From an uncultured Collinsella sp. (lineage in GTDB: Bacteria; Actinomycetota; Coriobacteriia; Coriobacteriales; Coriobacteriaceae), in NCBI GenBank assembly GCA_902478865.1, contig CABSNA010000024.1:1-11867 (forward strand): 11,867 bases of DNA. The letters are read 5' to 3'. This document shows, one piece after another, positions 7,801-11,867 of the stretch (the first letter of the stretch is position 1; every line of letters starts with the position of its first letter). The notes beneath the pieces are model-generated. The model was given only the letters and a program-made list of their open reading frames with translations. It was not told where the DNA came from and searched no databases. A program made the position numbers and the translations under genes.

Positions 7801-8440
7801 TATCAATATTCTTCTTGCCGTAGGGTGCCGAGACCACGATGGCGAGGTCATCGCAAAAATCGCGATCGAGGTCGCCGGCCGCTAGCGAAACGACAGGAGC
7901 TGACTGAAGCTGCGTCCAGGAGTCGTTCCCGCCCTTGTTGTGCGTGGTGTAGTCCGCGGCGTTACCGGCATCGATCTTGACGACGCTTTGCTTCCAGTTG
8001 CCGCCCTCCAAGTCATACATGTCGACTACAGCCTTGCGCACGCCGTTCTCGTCGACATAGCAGCCCGCGTAGACAAAAAGCTCGTCGACGCCGTCGCCAT
8101 CGACATCGCCCGCCTCGACATCAAAGACGGCGTCGTGCTCTTGCAGGTAACCGGCATCCAGGTACTTAAAACGGCCTTCGTACATCATATTAGTGTTGAC
8201 CGTCACCGGCAGGTGTGTGTCGAGAGTGCGCGTACGCCCGTTGCTAAACGAGTAGAGGACCAGCTCAACCTTTCCGGCGTATGACTTGCCGTCAATCATC
8301 GTGAAGGAACTGTCGCCGTAGGCACGGAGCTCGGCAACGCGGCTCTTTTTGCCCGTGCTGGCGTCGCTGCAGAACTCAACACTCGTGGCGTGAATGCCCG
8401 AGAAACCGTTGTTGTCGTTGGCGAGTACTGTTGAGGTCAT
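4844..8440 (-). CDS. Large cell-wall-anchored surface protein, main (C-terminal) part, out of frame with its signal peptide
   Basis: This 1198-codon frame holds most of a secreted surface protein whose start and signal peptide lie in the upstream frame (8376-8930). Near its start are FG-GAP/VCBS-like Ca-binding loops, GDVDGDGVDE (D112-E120) and GDLDRDFCDD (around D190), suggesting a beta-propeller or integrin-alpha-like fold. Beta-rich stretches at about 612-643 and 733-800 are not assigned. A fibronectin type III domain follows at about 860-957, then an Ig-like domain at about 965-1080 with YYCHVGY. A Pro/Thr/Lys spacer leads to LANTG (1162-1166), a hydrophobic helix and the tail KRRKTH, a complete sortase signal. 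Its apparent ATG at 8440 has no Shine-Dalgarno and falls inside the coding sequence of the other frame, so it is probably not a true start. The ligand is unknown; adhesion or binding is an inference. Confidence 0.85.
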   Translation of the reverse strand: MTSTVLANDNNGFSGIHATSVEFCSDASTGKKSRVAELRAYGDSSFTMIDGKSYAGKVELVLYSFSNGRTRTLDTHLPVTVNTNMMYEGRFKYLDAGYLQEHDAVFDVEAGDVDGDGVDELFVYAGCYVDENGVRKAVVDMYDLEGGNWKQSVVKIDAGNAADYTTHNKGGNDSWTQLQSAPVVSLAAGDLDRDFCDDLAIVVSAPYGKKNIDKSTHCELFSWDASKGALVHVDALGDAGAISLSANGKTMVAANATFGTFAAYEEEGKKTGETVTSLILAGYDWQRSAFDYGASDGSKGLYGALYRYAYFDSESGEFKLSDCKEYRDGLLASYGLMHVPNSAWKDSAQDKRYPCTLAPIALATANLDGLSEQPAVDEVLVGGDVFRDFACNTAQSGAQGLGSMVGTMSMSGQQYNSSNKHDHKGIEQVWISDVKAGSVSGSDRYNESFIAVVGKHRDEDLRKNDDYYWMTASHFSLDENGKVRRGEEQVISESNRRGTTYGTFISLALPDVDNDSVKITYKDRYKVYTNPRVLAVLQDAPYVEDLEQAYGYLVLGGTSYGEEKGTGTSQGYTIGAELGVAVEVQTGPPLVAMNASVDFAAEGCYDYRSERTVSASVSYESHAGEGDKAVLYTIPMVYYEYEIENEETGGKGVMATPVSLGAQTSVVNVEAYDRIAKQHNMTPLSYFLTNRSGEPGTYQTTLNGETPVGDSFGLGKPGVTRAYTHDGFNGAVAQSGASIEQTIEVEEGKEQELELGLTLNGSVVMGAKLAKHELFGGLCFGANAGFTTGNSSSESTEYGGTVDNLPEAAQGKYGFVWRLGVNAVDVDKFEADSGDKLGTKDTDQFWIVGYDVKDVEMPEAPAVTGFTANAVDSTSVTFSWDDVLANKSGFSYGMGMLQSNAADAVVNSWKIADNTQTSLKWDGLQPNTEYRFAIAAVKNGSTTETGIRSAIITVKTMPDGMTMTVSGPAADAAEGSDLGYDSSVERTAGSHLTLSAIGYVKQLGADDSETGLAPTYMWYRKGRGETEFKLVGADGNLAAGTASKLEIDLTADDDGAQYYCHVGYNDVGLDTGTTLVNIEAEETALTTVNATPIRTRRLFSQASAGAKKFLDHTLVNTAGPTDSEGSKDPETPETPTNPDKPKSDNGAKTDTKVKTTTTAKNLANTGDQTFALVATAAAAGATLVVIALIMLIKRRKTH

Positions 8441-8930
8441 TGTTGCTTAGGTACGACCAGGTGCCGCCACCGTAGTCGCTATGCTTGTAGAGATCGCTGT
8501 TCGTATCGAAGTTGTTGACGTTTTGCCAGAACTTTGCGGCGCCCCACACACTTCCATAGCCATCGGTGAGTTTGCTGCCGCCGCCAATGTCACCGCGCTC
8601 GACGTTCTCGAGCTTGTCGCGCAGAGTGTAGCGATTGCCATGGCTACCGTTAGCTGCCATATAGACCTCGCTGCGCGTGGCAAACGTCGTGGGGGTATCA
8701 GTGGAATAGGGGCCAACGGTATCGGTCGGAATGTCCTCGCTCGTGCCCAGACCCAGGGCTTGATAATCCTGCTCGGTCATATCGGTGATTGCGGGCGCGT
8801 CTGCCGCCTGGGCAACCTGGGGCGTGGCCGTGAAGCAGGCGACGCTCGTGGCGATCAACGCAGCAAGCGCCGCCGTCCCAACAAGCGGGATTTTCGACAG
8901 CCTACGGATACGGGGGTGTGGAACGTACAT
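8376..8930 (-). pseudogene. N-terminal fragment of the same surface protein (signal peptide plus about 125 residues, then frameshift)
   Basis: The frame opens with basic residues (RIRR, 7-10), a hydrophobic core and a signal-peptidase-I-like site AQA|AD after residue 42, so the product is exported. It reads sensibly to about YLSNNDLNST, after which the other frame continues with VLANDNNGFSGI. This frame then runs through unrelated sequence to a TGA at 8376. Joining the frames with one base removed gives an open reading frame of 1361 residues. The ATG at 8930 was chosen because GAGG (8937-8940) precedes it by 6 nt. The earlier ATG at 8966 adds 12 residues but has no ribosome binding site. The whole locus (4844-8930) should be read as one frameshifted gene, unless the extra base is a sequencing error or the site is a recoding or phase-variable site. 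Confidence 0.8.
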
Positions 8931-8936
8931 GAGGGA

Positions 8937-8940
8937 CCTC
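8937..8940 (-). promoter_or_regulatory. Shine-Dalgarno that decides the surface-protein start at 8930
   Basis: GAGG on the minus strand, 6 nt before the ATG at 8930-8928. It favours this codon over the ATG at 8966, which lacks any purine-rich leader. Confidence 0.65.
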
Positions 8941-8961
8941 GCTTTATTCGAGTGGAGTGGA

Positions 8962-9034
8962 CTCATTTTTGCAAATGATACATCCGATGCCCGATATCAC
9001 GTGTCTCATTTTCGCCAACGGCGTGTCTCATTTT
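8962..9034. repeat. Three short direct repeats upstream of the surface-protein gene
   Basis: CTCATTTT occurs at 8962-8969, 9005-9012 and 9027-9034. The last two share the longer GTGTCTCATTTT (9001-9012, 9023-9034) and flank a small dyad, CGCC/GGCG. Spacings of 43 and 22 bp are near whole numbers of helical turns. The position directly 5' of the gene makes operator sites possible, but the motif could also be a fragment of a dispersed repeat. No clear promoter was found here. Confidence 0.45.
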
Positions 9035-9053
9035 TGAGAATCCGAGATGCCGC

Positions 9054-9501
9054 GGAAATCTTATCCCAGCTCAAAGGCCATTTCTGGGATGTATTTTCCG
9101 TCGAGTGCCTCATCGGGAAACTGCATCCCATTTCAAGCGTCGATTCTGGGACGCATTTTCCCCTTAGGCCCTCAACCGGAAACCGCATCCCACTTTGAGC
9201 GCAAATTCCGGGATGCATTTTCCGCTTGAGCCTCATTGGGAAACGGCGTCCCACTTTGAGGGCTGATTGTGGGATGCATTTTCCGGTTTTGCTCTCATTG
9301 GGAAAATGCATCCCGTTTCTTGACCGAATAATGGGACGCAATTTCCCGTTGGAGCGCCTTTGGGAAAGTGTGTCCCACTTCGACCGCCCAGAGTGGGATG
9401 CACTTTCCGCAAAGCACCTCAACGGGAAACTACGTCCCATTCCAAAGGCAAATTCCGGGACGCATTTTTCGAAAGCCTGCCCATCCGGAAAGCCCGTCCC
9501 A
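9054..9501. repeat. Array B: seven to eight 62-bp units of alternating inverted GGGAAA...TCCCA motifs
   Basis: Forward half-motifs end at 9068, 9130, 9192, 9253, 9315, 9377, 9439 and 9501, so spacing is 62 bp with a single 61. Reverse half-motifs start at 9085, 9147, 9209, 9270, 9332, 9394 and 9456. The best conserved forms are GGGAAAATGCATCCCG and TGGGATGCATTTTCC. Linkers between halves are 14-17 bp and only partly conserved (about CTTTGAGCGCAAATTC and GCTTGAGCCTCATT). Each half-motif is itself a weak dyad (GGGA...TCCC), and neighbouring halves can pair into 15-bp hairpins. A degenerate trace may continue to about 9523. Open frames crossing the array are by-products of the repeat. The array is the larger relative of array A on the other side of the surface-protein gene. 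Confidence 0.92.
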
Positions 9502-9560
9502 CTTTGGACGCATCCGGGCACGGAACCATCGACCTATCAGGCCTCCCATCAATAAAGAGG

Positions 9561-9689
9561 CGTCCTCCCGGACGGCGGGGCACGAAGTTCATCGCGAGTT
9601 CCGCACGCAAAGAAGGCCACTTAATGTGGCCTTCGTCTTGCGCAGGACTGTAGAGCAGGGAACTTCGTGCCCCGACGCCCGGGAGGACG
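9561..9689 (+). repeat. Structured hairpin element, copy 2 (30-bp stem with 2 mismatches, conserved 69-nt core)
   Basis: The arms at 9561-9590 and 9660-9689 pair at 28 of 30 positions. The core (9591-9659) matches the reversed core of copy 1 except for three substitutions and one deleted base. Two of those substitutions form a compensatory pair in the inner stem: GGAGGCCAC/GTGGCCTCC becomes GAAGGCCAC/GTGGCCTTC. Just beyond the right arm both copies read TTTCA. The element lies 42 bp past the stop of the minus-strand flavodoxin-like gene, so relative to the gene that runs into it, it has the same orientation as copy 1 has to its own upstream gene. No strong T-run follows on either strand. Confidence 0.85.
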
Positions 9690-9731
9690 TTTCATTTAGA
9701 AAGATGGACCGACCGCCGTCAGCGATGGGAG

Positions 9732-10283
9732 CTACTCCCCCAGCACGGCCTTTTTGGCGGCTGCAGCCATGTTGTCCAGATCTTCCTTGGTGGGATGGTC
9801 CTTCGCGGCAACCCAGTTGTCGAGCAGCATCTTAAATCGGGCGTTTTCGGGATCCTGCTCAAGCATTGCCTCGTAGCGCTGCTTGACGGCGGGACCCATC
9901 TTGCCTTGGCACATCGCCCAGCCCGCAAGCTCGGCATCGTTGGCCAAATTGGAGGTCACGCGGTCGATAATCTGCTGGTAATAGCTCTGGTCGGCACCAA
10001 AACCGCAGGTGCCAAACAAGAAGACGCGTTTGCCGTGCAAGGCGGAGAGCAACGCCGCGACCGAAGGCGTGCACGCACCCTTGTCGCACCAAAAACCGAC
10101 GAGCACCGTGTCGGCCGCGCAGGCGCCCTGCGCCTCGAGCGCAACCTGATCTGCATCCGCATCGTCGCTCAACGCCGCGGCATGGACAAACTCAACACCC
10201 GCAGCCTGCAGAGCGCGCTTGATCGCGCCCGAAACCATCCTGGTATTACCGCTCTTGCTGTTAACCACCAGAGAGCACGTCAT
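9732..10283 (-). CDS. Flavodoxin-fold protein, BilS-like
   Basis: This 183-residue protein begins with a flavodoxin-type beta strand and FMN-phosphate loop, NSKSGNT (8-14). It continues with VGFWCDKGACTPS and KRVFLFGTCGFGADQSYY in the positions of the other flavin-contacting loops. The C-terminal third (WAMCQGKMGPAVKQRYEAML, then a helix ending KDHPTKEDL) resembles, from memory, the flavodoxin-family protein BilS, the partner of the bilirubin reductase BilR in gut bacteria. No bilR-like gene is in this window, so the function stays open; it is an FMN electron carrier or accessory protein at minimum. Two starts are possible: GTG 10289, 4 nt from a GAGG, and ATG 10283, 10 nt from it. ATG gives the usual short flavodoxin N-terminus and was chosen. 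The gene follows the ABC exporter on the same strand, with a 127-bp gap that seems to hold its own promoter. Confidence 0.85.
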   Translation of the reverse strand: MTCSLVVNSKSGNTRMVSGAIKRALQAAGVEFVHAAALSDDADADQVALEAQGACAADTVLVGFWCDKGACTPSVAALLSALHGKRVFLFGTCGFGADQSYYQQIIDRVTSNLANDAELAGWAMCQGKMGPAVKQRYEAMLEQDPENARFKMLLDNWVAAKDHPTKEDLDNMAAAAKKAVLGE

Positions 10284-10342
10284 AGTCACGTTGCCTCGTT
10301 TCCCCCAAAACTAAAGCCACTAATGCAATTTATTAGATGACT

Positions 10343-10370
10343 ATCTTAGTACTAACGTGACAGATGTAAA
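10343..10370 (-). promoter_or_regulatory. Putative promoter of the flavodoxin-like gene, with a central palindrome
   Basis: On the minus strand TTTACA (10365-10370) and TAAGAT (10343-10348) are separated by 16 bp, a plausible -35/-10 pair about 60 nt upstream of the start codon. A perfect 10-bp palindrome TTAGTACTAA (10346-10355) overlaps the -10 box and spacer, where a repressor would block transcription. The promoter match is moderate and the operator is speculative. Confidence 0.4.
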
Positions 10371-10410
10371 CCACCGTCTGTCGATTGATTAATTTGCCCC
10401 ACGGGCTTGC

Positions 10411-11867
10411 TCACTGGGCGAATTGGCTGCGGTAGAGTTCGGCGTAGAAGCCGCCTGCCGCTAGCAGCTCTTCGTGCGTGCCGCGCTCGATAATCTCGCC
10501 GTCGCGCATCACCAGAATGCAGTCGGCGTTGCGGATGGTGCTCAGGCGGTGCGCCACGACAAAGCTTGTGCGACCGGCCATGAGCTCGTCGAATGCCGCC
10601 TGCACCTGCAGCTCGGTGCGGGTATCGATGCTCGAGGTCGCCTCGTCCAGCAGCAGAATCGCCGGGTCGGTGAGCATGACGCGCGCGATGCACAGCAGCT
10701 GTTTTTGACCCTGGCTAAACGTGCCGCCGTCCTCGCCGATGACCGTATCGTAGCCGCCTGGCAGCTGCACGATAAACTTGTGTGCATGCGCGCGCTTGGC
10801 GGCCTCGATAACCTGCTCGCGCGTGGCATCGGGGCAACCGTAAGCGATGTTTTCCGCCACCGTGCCCTCGAACAGCCACGTATCCTGCAGCACCATGCCA
10901 AAGGCGCGGCGCAGGCTTGCGCGCGTGTAGTCACGCGAAGACCTGCCATCGACCATGATGCGTCCGGCATCGATATCGTAAAAGCGCAGCAGCAGGTTGA
11001 TGAGCGTCGTCTTGCCGCAGCCCGTGGGGCCGACCAGGGCAAAGCGCATGCCGGGCTTGGCCTCGATGCAGATATCCTGCAGCAGTTTGCGGTCGGGCAC
11101 GTAGCTAAAGTCCACGTGTTCAAAAGTCACCTCACCCTGCGGGGCGGTAAGCTCTACAGCGTCCGACGCGTCGGGCTCCTGCTCGCGCGCATCGAGCAGC
11201 GCAAACATGCGGCGCGCCGAGGCGTACGCGGTCTGGATCTGCGTAATGACGTTGGTGACCTCGTTGAACGGCTTGGTGTACTGGTTGGCATAGGACAGGA
11301 AGATCTGCACGCCGCCCACCGTAAGCGCCGCGGGCACGCCCGTGATCACGCCCACGCAGCCGATCACAGCGACCACGGCATAGATGATGTTGTTGATAAA
11401 GCGCGTGCCGGGGTTGGAGAGCGAACCAATAAACTGCGCGCGCTCGCCCGCGGCGTAGAGCTCGGCATTGAGCGCGTCGAAGCGCGCTTGGGCGTTCGGG
11501 CCGTAGGCAAAGGCGTCGATTAGCTTTTGCTCGCCTACGTACTCCTCGATATGACCACCGAGCTGCCCTTGAATACGCTGCTGTGCCGTAAAGCTTTTGT
11601 TGGAAAGCTTGGCGATGGCGCCGGCTGCAAAAATGGAAAGCGGTGTGACGAGTACCACCACAAGCGTCATGGTCAGGTTGATGGAAAGCATAAACGCGAG
11701 CGTGCCCACGATGGTAATAACACCGGTGAAGAGCTGCGTGAAGCCCTGCAGCAGACCGTCGCCCACCTGGTCGACGTCGTTGACCACACGGCTCATGAGG
11801 TCGCCGTGAGCATGGCTGTCGATAAAGCTGAGCGGCATGCGGCTGAGCTTATCGCTCGCCTCCACGC
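10411..11867 (-). CDS. ABC exporter, fused permease-ATPase, C-terminal part (window edge)
   Basis: The visible 485 codons belong to an MsbA/Sav1866-type exporter half-transporter. Counting from the codon at 11865, part of the transmembrane domain comes first, with helices near 47-63, 66-88 and a pair around 160-195. The nucleotide-binding domain then shows Walker A GPTGCGKT (279-286), Q-loop VLQDTWLF, signature FSQGQ (383-387), Walker B ILLLDEATSS (403-412, catalytic E408) and H-loop H439 in AHRLST. The signature is the FSQGQ variant rather than LSGGQ; this variant is common in Firmicutes/Actinobacteria paired exporters, which often work as heterodimers encoded side by side. Its partner gene may lie just beyond the window. 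The start is outside the window, and the GTG at 11865 is internal. The substrate cannot be inferred. A short GCCC/GGGC dyad after the stop has no T-run and is not called as a terminator. Confidence 0.95.
   Translation of the reverse strand, partial: VEASDKLSRMPLSFIDSHAHGDLMSRVVNDVDQVGDGLLQGFTQLFTGVITIVGTLAFMLSINLTMTLVVVLVTPLSIFAAGAIAKLSNKSFTAQQRIQGQLGGHIEEYVGEQKLIDAFAYGPNAQARFDALNAELYAAGERAQFIGSLSNPGTRFINNIIYAVVAVIGCVGVITGVPAALTVGGVQIFLSYANQYTKPFNEVTNVITQIQTAYASARRMFALLDAREQEPDASDAVELTAPQGEVTFEHVDFSYVPDRKLLQDICIEAKPGMRFALVGPTGCGKTTLINLLLRFYDIDAGRIMVDGRSSRDYTRASLRRAFGMVLQDTWLFEGTVAENIAYGCPDATREQVIEAAKRAHAHKFIVQLPGGYDTVIGEDGGTFSQGQKQLLCIARVMLTDPAILLLDEATSSIDTRTELQVQAAFDELMAGRTSFVVAHRLSTIRNADCILVMRDGEIIERGTHEELLAAGGFYAELYRSQFAQ

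Noticed and set aside
8438..8440. ATG at 8440 as a genuine start of a separate 1198-residue protein
   Set aside because: There is no Shine-Dalgarno, no signal peptide despite a C-terminal sortase anchor, and the upstream frame continues the same protein.
9054..9501. CRISPR array
   Set aside because: Repeats alternate in orientation every 31 bp and the linkers are similar to each other, not unique spacers. No cas genes are present.
9006..9521. 171-residue minus-strand reading frame (and plus-strand frames at 9226-9555, 9368-9835) as real proteins
   Set aside because: Their sequences are just the translated 62-bp repeat (GKCVP/GMHFP-type peptides), with no ribosome binding site or known domain. 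The 62-bp period is not a multiple of three, so frames rotate through the array.

Overview
The window looks like chromosome from a high-GC, Gram-positive gut actinobacterium of the class Coriobacteriia, most like Collinsella. That placement is an inference from four things: GC-rich coding sequence, a wall-anchored surface protein with an LANTG sorting motif, an LTA-synthase-type membrane enzyme, and Coriobacteria-style intergenic repeats. No rRNA, tRNA, transposase, integrase, phage gene or CRISPR array was seen.

Layout. Positions 1-823 (-) hold the N-terminal half of a Kup-type potassium transporter, cut by the window edge. Positions 983-1831 (-) encode a nitroreductase-family flavoprotein, followed on its 3' side by a 16-bp perfect palindrome. 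Divergent from it, 2045-4345 (+) encodes a polytopic LTA-synthase/phosphoglycerol-transferase-like enzyme with all the expected catalytic residues. Positions 4346-4843 are non-coding and hold a 130-bp hairpin element, a terminator, three 62-bp repeat units and a second terminator. Positions 4844-8930 (-) are one large secreted, cell-wall-anchored protein gene (signal peptide, FG-GAP/VCBS-like propeller segments, FN3, Ig-like domain, LANTG anchor). It is split by a +1 frameshift near 8376-8446. Positions 8931-9731 are again non-coding, with short direct repeats, seven to eight 62-bp repeat units and a second copy of the hairpin element in opposite orientation. Positions 9732-10283 (-) encode a flavodoxin-fold protein resembling BilS. 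Positions 10411-11867 (-) are the C-terminal part of an ABC exporter (half permease plus ATPase), cut by the window edge.

How things fit together. The protein-coding genes look like independent envelope, transport and redox functions, not one pathway. The most unusual content is non-coding. Two copies of a structured element of about 130 bp share a nearly identical 70-nt core. Their 30-bp stem arms differ at many positions, but both arms change together so pairing is kept. This is strong internal evidence that folding, as RNA or as single-stranded/cruciform DNA, is under selection. Two arrays of alternating inverted 15-16-bp motifs, phased at about 31 bp (three helical turns), lie inside these elements and flank the frameshifted surface-protein gene on both sides.
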